Source: Trachythela sp. YZ-2020 (Eukaryota > Cnidaria > Anthozoa > Malacalcyonacea > Clavulariidae). From it: DNA of 64,000 nt. The DNA lies in the NCBI GenBank assembly GCA_016169945.1, contig JADLSH010000377.1:806001-870000 (forward strand). Reading direction: 5' to 3'. Each line of letters begins with the position of its first letter. The first letter of the stretch is position 1. The position numbers and the translations under genes were made by a program. The notes beneath the pieces are model-generated. The model was not told the origin of the DNA and did not search any database. It worked only from the letters and a program-made list of their open reading frames with translations. Positions 21,543-31,404 of the stretch are shown piece after piece.

Positions 21543-22631
21543 GCTGTATAAATATCAGTAATATATAGATCAGTGGTTCGGAGTGCGCGGTTTTCCTCGT
21601 TAATTATTTGTTTTTTTGGTTTCCTCGTTAATTATTCGTTTTTTCCTCGTTAGTTATTTGTTAGCAAGCGACTGGGGACGAGGCAGACTCAGCGCCCACA
21701 AGCCAAGCTGGAACAGCTTGCGTTTGCCGCTAATTGCTGTTTGACTGGAACTGAACAAGAACTGAGTGCCATACCGTTGTTCGTGCATTTTATAGCTTTG
21801 CTGCCTGCCCGTGCACATAATATATGCCCATACATTCATACAACTACCATTATTACGTATTTCCTCTTCGCATATTATTACGAGTGCTTAGATACACAGA
21901 TTGCTCAATACACAGATTAATCTGCATTTATTTTGCATTTTATTTTGCATATGCAAAATATCTTACCGTTGCCGTAAGAACCGCATGGTTTTATATTCAT
22001 TCAATCATCCTGATTTGAAATATCTACTCAATCCCAGTGTCAGTGAACTCTATAATATCCAGTGAACTGTATATAAAGAGTTCACTGCTCAATCCTGCCT
22101 GAATTGCTTTTAGTTTTCGTATTTTTTGTTCGTTTTAGTATAAAAGAATGTGTATCAACCGTCGTGCAATGCATTGTTAATATTGTTTACATTTTACCTT
22201 GGAAAGTGATTCAATAAAACAAATGGCGATGAAAAATATTTCTTTGGTGCATTTTCAGTATAAATAAGTTAGAATGAGCAAGTATAGCCATAGGATGGTT
22301 AAAATATTTTGGGGATTGAAAACAGAAACATCAATTATTCGACCATTAAGATGGCCGCGAAGTAGATTTGAGCGTGCAAAGCATGACGGTTGACACACAT
22401 TCTTTAAAAGTATATAAAAAGCATGTCAAATATAAACTAACCGTTTCTACGATGCTGTATTTTTTAAGGTATTGAATATTTAATGATAGTCTACTACATT
22501 TCAAACAAGATATGAATAACAGTGAGTATATAGTTGTGTATATTAAAATTTTATAAAACTTAATTTTTGAATCCAGAACTATCTAAGACCTATTACAACT
22601 TTAATAATTAAAATTATTTACTCAATTTTAG
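21543..22631. other. Tail of composite insertion and rest of intron 1, left copy
   Basis: 21,543-21,686 holds direct repeats of TTCCTCGTTAATTATT and the composite's right end. 21,698 onward is intron DNA of the RPA-like gene. 21,800-22,284 is absent from the right copy, where the flanks meet at about 57,216. An AAGATGGCCGCG motif (22,350; 57,280) resembles a YY1 site. No exon is seen. Confidence 0.5.
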
Positions 22632-23469
22632 ATCCAGAAGTACGAGGATTTCAATACAACGAGAAATTCAACAATATTGTGATCAAGAGGTCAACAACAA
22701 TTACGAATCATGACGAGCTATTACCCTTCACTCGAGCAGAGTCTTCCACAAGTTGTTTGGTTAACATATCGACGATCAAAAGTTAATCAGTTTGTTTTGG
22801 TTAAAGGCACAGTTAAACACCTTTCAGGTCCAAAAATAGTCAAGTGGGAGAATGGCTCGATTCAAAAGCGCTCGTGTGTCCTGCAAGATCCGACCGGAAC
22901 AATTACTGTTCTCTGGGAAGAGGGGATTGATAGTGTAGAAGATAATCAAACATACGTTTTCACAAACTTGAGAGTGAAGAAACATGGTTATACCAATGAG
23001 ACTTTTGTCAACACCGCCAAATCTGGTTTCGAGGTCAAAGAGTGTGTGTTCCTTTGATGAAGTGCTGCCAGATGTTAGCCCAGCTATAGCAGATTTGGTC
23101 GCAAACTAGCAATCATCGGGGTGAAAACTTTGAACAAGTATAACTCTGACTTGCAATGCCTGTGGTAAAAAGGTTGAGGGAACAGGGAAAACTGTCAAAT
23201 GTGAATCCGGTAAAGTAAAGCAACGAGTGTCAAAGGAAAATGCTAATTGGTATGCCCGGCTGTTTGTACAGAATGTGGAAACAAAAGAAAAATTTTACCT
23301 CACTGTCTTCCACTCGCAACTCATGAAAATATTGGCAGTAAACGAAAGGGAAATAACGGCTGAGGACGATGACGAAACAGTTACTGATATGCTACGTGAT
23401 AGTAATAATATTACGATAACATATAATCTTGGGGAGGGAAAAATCATTGATGTGCTCACAGAGCTGTGA
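22632..23469 (+). pseudogene. RPA70-like OB-fold protein, long exon, left copy (decayed)
   Basis: Counterpart of 57,536-58,540. It enters after a TTTTAG acceptor (PEVRGFQYNEKFNN), lacking the 56 in-frame codons that the right copy has at 57,544-57,711. The second OB fold is open (KVNQFVLVKGTVKHLSG, QDPTGTITVLWEE, QTYVFTNLRVKK). A shift near 23,035 then breaks the frame at the FDEVLPDVSP linker, and the zinc-ribbon region is shifted with its first Cys changed to Tyr (23,140-23,170). The last 80 codons (23,227-23,469, NWYARLFVQNVETKEKFYL) are open again. It shares with the right copy the frameshift at ATCAAAAGTTAATC. At the site of the right copy's TAG it keeps a sense codon (TCG). Confidence 0.75.
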
Positions 23470-23967
23470 TTTTACAGAGACAAATGTTGGACTTATGTTT
23501 TAACCAAAAACATATAAAACAGTACATTTATTTGTTAAAGTTGTGTTTGTTTATACAAACATTGGACCGCTATTAACCAAAAAACATTAATCCCCGAGCC
23601 GGTGCGAAGCGCCGTGCGAGGGTACTAATTCCGCTCGGATATTTAAGCCAATTTATATGCAAAAATATAAATTTAAGTTAATGGAGCAATGCTCACGGTA
23701 ATTGGCAAATGGCAATTTCAATGCTATATAACTCAGGGGTCTGATTACAGTTTCATGTTATCACAACTAAAATACGCGGCTGATGGCGATGAAAGGTCAC
23801 CTGGTTTATATCATGTCTGAAATATCAAAGGTTACTTTGTATTCATCATTTGTGCACGTGCACGGCAGATGACACAAAATTCCTACAACCAATCAGAATG
23901 TTACCTGCTTAATTTGACATAATTGTAACCAATCATAAACCAGGAAAATGAATACAATAGATAAAGC

Positions 23968-24330
23968 ATGCTCGCAAGAGATCACTTTGTTCTAAAGTTC
24001 CAACGAGGCACACTACAGGAATACACTTTGTGTATTTGTGGGGTTGAAGTGCTCCCAATGATCACCTTCAGGCCCATAGACTCAGGTTACCTTAATGTAC
24101 AGATAATCAGTCGAATCGTAGGGACTGGCCAAGGGGATTATGACCTCGTGGTTCAGGTTTATGTTAGAGGGGGTCGCTACCCTTCTGGCAGGGCTCTATT
24201 GGGGATTATGACCCCTATAGGGCATTCAGTCTCTCCTAGTGGGGCTTATAGATCCCCCACAGGAGGAAAGCATAAGGCCTTAATGAGTCTTTTGGGATGT
24301 ACACAGCTTTACAACAGTACAGTATGTTAA
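23968..24330 (+). CDS. Unrecognised 120-codon frame spanning modules A and B
   Basis: The last 92 residues (from LPMITFRPIDSGYLNVQIIS) match the frame at 25,052-25,333. The sequence has SGY, VQVYVRGGRYPSG and GIMTPIGHSVSPSGAY, with no family I recognise. Compared with B', most base differences change the amino acid, which argues against protein-level constraint. Only B, not A, carries the shared coding part, so the frame may be fortuitous. Confidence 0.25.
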   Translation: MLARDHFVLKFQRGTLQEYTLCICGVEVLPMITFRPIDSGYLNVQIISRIVGTGQGDYDLVVQVYVRGGRYPSGRALLGIMTPIGHSVSPSGAYRSPTGGKHKALMSLLGCTQLYNSTVC

Positions 24331-25051
24331 ACCGGAGTACTTCACCCCCATGACCCATTCTCCCACACAAAAATTCGTATCACTTGTGTTTGATTTTAGT
24401 CGTAGTATTCTCCCAAGAGCAATTGAATCATTAAAGCCAATTTATATGCAAAAATATAAATTTAAGTTAATGGAGCAATGCTCACGGTAATTGGCAAATG
24501 GCAATTTCAATGCTATATAACTCAGGGGTCTGATTACAGTTTCATGTTATCACAACTAAAATACGCGGCTGATGGTGATGAAAGGTCACCTGGTTTATAT
24601 CATGTCTGAAATATCAAAGGTTACTTTGTATTCATCATTTGTGCACGTGCACGGCAGATGACACAAAATTCCTACAACCAATCAGAATGTTACCTGCTTA
24701 ATTTGACATAATTGTAACCAATCATAAACCAGGAAAATGAATACAATAGATAAAGCATGCTCGCAAGAGATCACTTTGTTCTAAAGTTCCAACGAGGCAC
24801 ACTACAGGTTACAAAGCTGCGAAACTTTTACCCACCCACCCACCTCGTCTAGTCAGAGGATATGCACTGGTACTAAAGAGAACACTGGAAGCACACGTCA
24901 CGGTATATCCTAGAAACAATGCGAACATTGGAGGGCACTGCTATCGTACCTCAGGACATATTAAAATCTTATTTGTAAAATATGAACTGGTATTTTGTTG
25001 AATTTATTTTATGCTTTGTAGTAACAAATAAAATGGTCATGCGGGGTTGAA

Positions 25052-25333
25052 GTGCTCCCAATGATCACCTTCAGGCCCATAGACTCAGGTTACCTTAATG
25101 TACAGATAATCAGTCGAATCGTAGGGACTGGCCAAGGAGATTATGACCTCGTGGTTCAGGTTTATGTTAGAGGGGGTCGCTACCCTTCTGTAAGTGCTCT
25201 ATTGGGGATTATGACCCCTATAGGCCATAAAGTCTCTCCAAGTGGGGATTATATATCACCCAAAGGAGGAAAGAATAAGGCCTTAATGAGTCTTTTGGGA
25301 TGTACACAGCTTTACAACAGTACAGTATGTTAA
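25052..25333 (+). CDS. Unrecognised frame in module B'
   Basis: 93 codons, duplicate of residues 29-120 of the 23,968 frame, with changes including SGR to VSA, S to K, A to D, R to I and T to K. The stretch CTGTAAGTGC inside it (near 25,190) is also a good splice-donor match that B lacks. Not recognised; may not be translated. Confidence 0.25.
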   Translation: MLPMITFRPIDSGYLNVQIISRIVGTGQGDYDLVVQVYVRGGRYPSVSALLGIMTPIGHKVSPSGDYISPKGGKNKALMSLLGCTQLYNSTVC

Positions 25334-25435
25334 ACCGGAGTACTTCATCCCCATGACCCATTCTCCCACACAAAAATTCGTATCACTTGTGTTTGATTTT
25401 AGTCGTAGTATTCTCCCAAGAGCAATTGAATCATT

Positions 25436-25850
25436 AACGCCCGGGTATGTGAAAACATTGTGGAATGCAAAGTCGTCCGCCATTTTTTTTTGTCATGGAC
25501 AGGACTCGACCTTTTTGTAAGTTATGCGCATGCGCAAGTTCAAGCCGAGAGAAAACTGGCAACTAGCAACATCATGATTGGCTAAGACAACGATTTTTTT
25601 TTATATGTTTACGTCAGAAAAATAACTGCCATCCTGGCATTTTATTTTTGGCATTGATATGCAAACTTTTTTCAAGTCGGGACATATTAATTCAGACAAA
25701 TATTAAGTCTCCAAAACAAGATAAATTAAGATTTTTTAGAGGACTTTCACTGACTAAAGTCAATAGGAATAGAAATCAGTCGAAATGCCGAGAAAGGAGA
25801 GGATTTTCGAGTTTTAAAGCGTTTTAAACGGGTAAGTGTTTATTTTGCAT
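25436..25850 (+). other. Promoter-like module with donor, paralogue of 6,457-6,855
   Basis: Plus-strand counterpart of the minus module at 6,457-6,855. Shared blocks are GGGTATGT, AAAGTCGTCC, TTATGCGCATGCGCAAGTTC, TTTACGTCAGAAA, AAGTCTCCAAAACAAGATAA and the donor AAACGG|GTAAGTG at about 25,831. Identity is much lower than between the two duplicated copies, so this is an older family member. Confidence 0.45.
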
Positions 25851-27424
25851 ACTTGCTTTTGCAGTTTTGCCGTCAATTGGCATGCACTACAGTTTGTGGT
25901 TTTGAAAATGCGTAGTTCATCCTGTGGTCAATAACAACATTGACTAATCTTAAAAATTGTTTTAGTATTAATTCAAATGCGTTATATAGAATAAGAAAAA
26001 TCATATTTAATCTCAAAAACTTCATAGTATAAAAATACTGTTAAAAAAACAGTTGAAGTTTTATGACAATTTCGAAACGTTTTCTGAGACGTCTCAGATT
26101 GAATTTTAGAGTAAATCAAAGCTAGAAGAGTACGTAATAACATAGCTACTTTATATAGTTGGGCAATTGATAATTTTACAGTTAAAAGTACAAACCTTAT
26201 CACTATTTTGCCATTTTGTACAAAAAATAAAAGAAATATACGGCCGGTTGCGTGTTACCATGGTTACAGTGATCAACTCAGTACTTCATGTTACAAAAAC
26301 TTTTGGGGAGTATAATTGCTTGGGTTCTAATGGGCGAGGGGGTTCTGCATGCATGTATTTCTAGTAGATGTAGTAAGTACTTCCAAATGATTTTACTTTG
26401 CTTTGTAATGAAAATGTTTCTGATGATGTTTAGAAGTTCAAATGCGTCATGGTTGGTACAAAAAAAAACCAGAATTGACAGTATTCAAGACAACAGTTTT
26501 CAGTCATAGTTTTCAGTCACCGTGTTGTAATCTCAATTTTGACAACAAAATAAATTGATATATACAGTGTTCCTTTCTGTGTGTATAACTACATACAAGT
26601 TCATTTTGCATTCCGTTTTTCTGGCAAGGCAGCACTTTCCTTACGATAGTAAGTCCTATAGTACTTTTGATATTTGATTGATATAAAGATATAATCACAG
26701 TTTGGCATTTCTTTCCAAAATTAAATTACTGTGACTACGGAGGGTTCTGTACCGGTTTTACGGGATGGCGAAATGCGCCAAATCTTGAGTGGGTTCGGGA
26801 TATTCAGAAAAATACGAAACGGGAAGCGGGATTTAACATCATCGCGGGATTGATAACAAAATCATGGCGAGATGCGGGAAAGTAGCTCGTGATTTAGCGG
26901 GATACGGTATTTTATATGACGAAAAATTCTAGCTGTTTTTTTGCATTTCAAATCTGTTGGTGATGGTTTTGAAAACCAATCATCCGGTATCAATGTATTT
27001 GAAGCACTCCATCGCTTCGCGCCATCGCCTATACATCATGATTATCTGTTCCCTTAATATGTATACCAGTGTCTATCAGTAATCAGTATCCTACTCTATC
27101 CTATTGTTGTTGCCATGGAATGGTCCACATGCCGACGTGTTCCTTTATGCAAACATAGTTAATATATATGACCGGGTTTGGAAGGTTGGCAAAGTTCACG
27201 TGACCTCTCTCAAGTACCATCACGTGACCGTTATAATGGTGCTAATGCCCCACAGTGGGGATCACGAACAAGTGAAAATGCCCCGTGATGGAACCATACT
27301 TCAGCGGCAAATTCCCCACCCGGACCGGGGAACCTTATTCCACTTTGAAAGAGGAAATCATTAAAAAATATAGACACTTCAAGGTAAAACAAACTACGTA
27401 GAAAACACTAATAATTTTGTACGC

Positions 27425-27690
27425 GTGTACTGCATGTTAAAAACTATTTCAATTTGGCATTGTGTCCATATGAAAATATTACGCTTAGTTACGAGCAAAA
27501 TAATGTGGAACATTGTTGCGAAAATGCTCATAAAAATGCTCATGAATGTAGTTACATTTCGCTAAACGCCAATAGCCAACTGGGACACGTTGTCGAATTG
27601 TTAATTGGGCGAAAATACAGTACACACGTGATGAACAAATACCTCATTTTTGCATAAACCTAGACAGGAACATATTATTATTATTCTTAT
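27425..27690. other. Intergenic DNA matching 58,832-59,100
   Basis: Collinear with the right copy up to a short ATT/TTA microsatellite at 27,675-27,700, where the right copy carries a ~590-bp insertion. No gene is seen. Confidence 0.5.
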
Positions 27691-28657
27691 TATTATTAAA
27701 ACTGGAATCGGTACTATTTGGCCCGATCGAAGACGAGATACCCGAATCAGTCTACTAGTTAGAGATAAATGGTGAGATGAAAGCCGCTTTGAGAACAAAG
27801 GGATCCGGAGGCCCGTCTGGTGCCGATGCTAACGGCTTTGGAAGAATGTTGGCTTGTAGATCTTTTAAGCAATCATCTACAAGGCTGTGCGAGGCTATAG
27901 CCTTAATGACCAGGACTTTGTGCGCACAACATATTGATCATACCACTAAATAAGTCTTGATTGCTAGCCGTGTAATTCCCTTGACAAAGGTGAAGGTGCA
28001 GTAAGAACTATTGGAGTAGGGGAAGTAATAAATAGAATAAGTGCAAAATGTGTCATGAACTTTGCAAAGAAGGATGTCGTGGAAGCATGTGGATCACTAC
28101 AATTGTGTGCTGGGCAAAAGTCTGTAGATGAGGCGGCAATACATGCAATGAACAACCTATTTGAAGCCGATGACATTGATGCTGTTATACTTATTGATGC
28201 TTCTAATGCATTCAATGCACTCCATAGAACTGTGGCATTGCGCATAATCCGTTTGTTATGCCAGATAATTGCTGGTTATGTTATAAACACCTACAGACAG
28301 CCAGCTCGGCTATTTATTGTTGGCTGCTGAGAAATTGTCTCAGCAGAGGGAACAACACAAGAAGATCCGCTGGCTATGGCTTTTTACGCGATAAGCATCC
28401 TGCCTTTAATCACGATCCTGCAGGCAGAATCTACTGTGAAGCAATGTTGGTTCGCAGATGATAGAAGTCCAGCTGGTCGTGTGACACAAATCAAAGTTTG
28501 GTGGGATGTATTGAATACTCTTGGTCCAAACCTGGGCTATTTGCCGATAGATGAGAAATGCTGGATTATTGTTAAGCCCGATAAGGAAGAAAGTGTGAGA
28601 GAAGCATTTCATGGAACGGCTATCAACGTAAAAGTGCAAGGGAAAAAAGTCAATTAG
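27691..28657 (+). pseudogene. Reverse transcriptase fragment, left copy
   Basis: Degenerate non-LTR-type RT. Visible blocks are [33 protein letters not shown], motif A ([12 protein letters not shown]), motif B with a stop before it and [10 protein letters not shown] (the usual Gly replaced by Glu), motif C (CWFADD) and [14 protein letters not shown]. There are upstream stops at 27,770-27,960 and an internal TGA at 28,328. It ends abruptly at about 28,640, where short AGTCAATT repeats begin. The right copy is at 59,700-60,625. Confidence 0.8.
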
Positions 28658-30160
28658 TCAATTAGTAAGTCAATTTTTTTAAGTCAATTAGTACAACTAA
28701 GTTGAATAGTTTTTTGTCAATATTCATATACCAACTATTAGTACAGTCTAATAATGCTGTAGCAGTTGAGTGAGATTTACGAAAGCCAAATTGACAATCA
28801 CTAAGTAGTTTAAATTTTGTCAAATAATCATATAGTTGGTCATATAAAATTCTTTCCATAATTTTGCTAACGGCTGGCAAAACAGAAATTGGTCTGTAGT
28901 TACCAGGCATATTTTTTGGGCCATTTTTATAAAGAGGCGATACTCTTGCCATTTTCCACTCATCAGGGAAAGTGCATAGTGCAATAGCCTGATTAAAGAT
29001 ATAAGTTAATGAACTGGCGATAGCAGGTGCTGCTAGTTTTAAAATTTTACTTGAAATTTGATCAATGCCAGTGGCTTTTGCACTGGAAAGGCCATGCAGG
29101 AGATGGTAAACTTTGTTGGTAGTAATTGACTCAAATCCTGTGAATTCTGATTTAGGTTTCTTAATATATTCTTGAAAATTGCAATTTGACGTATCAAATT
29201 TGCTAGCTAAGTCAGAACCAATATTTGAAAATAATTCATTGAAGCCCTCTGCAATGTCTTTAGAATTTGTTAAATTAATATTTCCATTTATATTCAGCTC
29301 AGCTCATTCACTTTTGTTGGTTTGTTTTGTTTGCCTAGTAAATTGTTTATTGTTTTCCAAGCCTCTTTTGGATTTTGTTTTTGACCAGCAATTTTCTTGG
29401 AGTAATAATCTTTTTTGGCCTTTCTTATTTGTATATTTACTTGATTTCTTGTTTGTTTATACACTTCCCAATCTGTTTCTAGGTTTTTCGCCATGGCTTT
29501 TCTCTTAAATCTATCTCTCATATGTATAAGCTTTTTTATCTCGTTAGTAATCCATGGGACTTTTTTTATCTGATCCTTTTGTGTTGAATAGGTGCATGTT
29601 TATTTAGTACTTCCGTAAACAATTTCTTCCAAATCTCCCACATAGAATTTGGATTATCTGCGAAAAAGTACACATATTCCCAATGCTGACTAAGCAAATC
29701 GTCAACAAAATTTTGCCCATCAAAGTTTTTCATATTTCTAATTTCCACTATGTTTTTATCTTGTTTCTTAGAAATATGTATTTTTCTGATAGCATATACC
29801 AAACTATGATCGCTGATTCCTGTATGTATTACACCAGATAAATAGTTGTAACCAAAAATGGTCGACTATGTGGTTTTATAATTTCTACACAAACAGCCTC
29901 CAATTCAGAGGGGATTAGATCATTTCTAATTTTGTAGTTGATGGAGCTACGCAAGTAGATACAAACTCCACCCCCATTTCTTGATCTGTCTTTTCTACTG
30001 ATACCATAGTCATCAAGGTCAATCATATTATCGGTTATATCCAGATCAAGTCGTGTCTCACTAAGACCAATCAGGTGAATGTGTTTGTTAGACATTGAGT
30101 AACGTATTTCATCAATCTTTTTAGGCAAACTGACAATGTTTAGGAAAGTCATCTTAAAAC
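28650..30160 (-). pseudogene. L2/CR1-like non-LTR fragment, 3' truncated
   Basis: Minus strand, 5' to 3'. Endonuclease start (30,152-29,829: LIGLSETRLD, GGGVCIYLRSSIN); linker (29,802-29,566); basic linker (29,521-29,294: AKKDYYSKKIAG, NPKEAWKTINNLLG); RT start (28,952-28,662: PLYKNGPKNMPGNYRPISVL, FGFRKSHSTATAL, motif A VVLIDLKK). It stops there, so motifs B and C are missing. Loss of the 3' part, rather than the 5' part, implies later deletion or rearrangement at the duplication boundary near 28,650. Several frameshifts and a missing phosphodiesterase segment mark it as dead. Confidence 0.85.
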
Positions 30161-30287
30161 CTCTTTCAATCGGTACTCACATTTTCATCTGACAGACCTA
30201 TATTAATTAATTTCTCAATTAATTACGTTAAAAAAATTCTTCTTGAACATATCAATATTGGTTATTCTTCTCAAAATATACACTCCC

Positions 30288-30400
30288 CACTATATCTCGC
30301 AGCAATATAATAGTATCGGAGATACAAGGGTTGAGAATAATTTTAAAAGAACCTTAACCGAAACGCGACAGGCCGAAACTAAACTAGACGAGACATAACC
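30288..30400 (-). pseudogene. Isolated RT C-terminal fragment
   Basis: The minus-strand frame ends LLKLFSTLVSPILLYCCEI followed by TAG-TGG. This is the (L)LKLF-L-PILLYG-EIW block that follows the RT thumb in many non-LTR elements. It does not continue into the neighbouring 28,650-30,160 element, whose 5' end faces it, so it is a separate scrap. Confidence 0.55.
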
Positions 30401-30401
30401 T

Positions 30402-30950
30402 GTGGCATCACAGTATGCACCCAGCGACGATGATATGCCTACCTCACCATCGTTAAGTAGCACACCAGCGAGGGGTCCTAGTCCAGCACTGACTACTACA
30501 CCAGAGAATGAGCCAGCGATGGGTCCCAGTCCAACACTGACTAGTACACCAGTGAATGAGCCAGCGAGGAAAAAAAGAGTCTTGTCCAAACAGAAAAACA
30601 AACAGCAGCCAAAACAAGCCGAAGAAGATGTAGACACTGTTTTATTGAATACAGCAAAGTCAATAGCTGATGGACTGAAGGCTAGTCCATCAGCTGCCCA
30701 ACCACAAGACGACGAGGATAGTCTATATTGCAAAAGCCTTGCAATAAAAATGAGGCAACTAGATGCAAGAAGCAAGGCATACCAAAGAATCCAAATAGAA
30801 CATCTGATGTTCAATGTTCAGTTTGGACAAGTATCGGTGCCTGTGCAACCACTGGGCTATAACTATGCACAGCAACCAACATCAAGTTTTCCTAGAGATT
30901 CAACAGAGTTTATACATTCCATGGGCGACCAACAGTATCACCAACTTTAA
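30402..30950 (+). CDS. BESS-domain companion protein of Harbinger element, N-terminus missing
   Basis: Open for 182 codons. The first codon is GTG and an in-frame TAA lies just upstream, so this is an exon. A plausible acceptor is CACAG|TATGCACCC at 30,412. Residues about 25-50 contain two copies of a TPxxEPAxGPSP-like repeat. A basic patch follows (ARKKRVLSKQKNKQQPKQ). Then comes a BESS motif: DEDSLYCKSLAIKMRQLDAR...IQIEHLMFNVQFG. MADF/Myb-BESS proteins are the usual second gene of animal PIF/Harbinger elements, acting in DNA recognition and nuclear import of the transposase. The MADF/Myb half is not visible upstream. It is convergent with the transposase gene, and AATAAA at 31,148 can serve as its poly(A) signal. 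Confidence 0.65.
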   Translation: MASQYAPSDDDMPTSPSLSSTPARGPSPALTTTPENEPAMGPSPTLTSTPVNEPARKKRVLSKQKNKQQPKQAEEDVDTVLLNTAKSIADGLKASPSAAQPQDDEDSLYCKSLAIKMRQLDARSKAYQRIQIEHLMFNVQFGQVSVPVQPLGYNYAQQPTSSFPRDSTEFIHSMGDQQYHQL

Positions 30951-31404
30951 AATAAATCAACTCATACATGAGCCAAGTAACTTTAAAGTTTTACATTGTT
31001 GTTGTGTAGTTAACACAAATTACTATGTTCCTGTTTCAGTTATATTTTATAATTGTGTGATAATAGTGACATATATAGTAATTACATATATGCATTATTT
31101 ATATATGCATTCATATATATGCCATAAAAAATATTATATTTAAGACAATAAATATTTGAGGACATTTCCAACATGTGTACTATAATAAAAATTCAATTAA
31201 TTATTTGTAGATATTACACTTCAAATAATCAATCCATCCATTGTTGTATTAATTTATTTACAACAAATCAAGTTTCTGAAAATGGAAACGTAATGGGAGA
31301 CATGCCATGTTTATTATTCTGCATGTAAACTGAATATTATGTTCCATATTATAAAATAAGATAAACAGTTTATCCATTTCGCTCATTATGATAATTTCAT
31401 CTAA
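30951..31404. other. 3' spacer between convergent Harbinger genes
   Basis: AT-rich with ATATATGCATT-type repeats and poly(A) signals on both strands. No gene is seen. Confidence 0.5.

Larger units (their letters stand above)
17911..21686. mobile_element. Composite insertion with 11-bp target duplication
   Basis: ACTCAGCGCCC is present directly before (17,900-17,910) and after (21,687-21,697). The empty site in the right copy reads ACTCAGCTCCC once (57,067-57,077). The ends are short imperfect inverted repeats (TGCCTC-TCC-CAG at 17,911; complement of CTGGGGACGAGGCA at 21,673-21,686). Inside are a non-LTR retrotransposon remnant (17,959-19,630) and a complete Tc1-like element (19,692-21,542). 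The outer carrier's superfamily is not recognised. Confidence 0.8.
23591..27424. mobile_element. Left-only 3.8-kb insertion with internal duplications
   Basis: It replaces about 180 bp of the right copy (58,650-58,830). It starts CCCCGAGCCGGTGCGAAGCG...GAGGGTACTAATTCCGCTC, matching the terminus of the module at 6,855. Internal layout: A (23,641-24,028), B (24,039-24,433), A' (24,434-24,808), unique (24,809-25,044), B' (25,045-25,440), a promoter-like module (25,436-25,850), then sequence without recognisable genes. That last part includes a run of GCGGGAT-like units (26,760-26,910) and an unrecognised 87-codon frame (27,104-27,364). Superfamily unknown. Confidence 0.55.

Noticed and set aside
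30290..30814. 174-codon minus-strand hydrophobic frame with apparent membrane segments
   Set aside because: It is mostly the antisense of the repeat-rich BESS gene. Only its last ~20 residues are meaningful, as an RT scrap.
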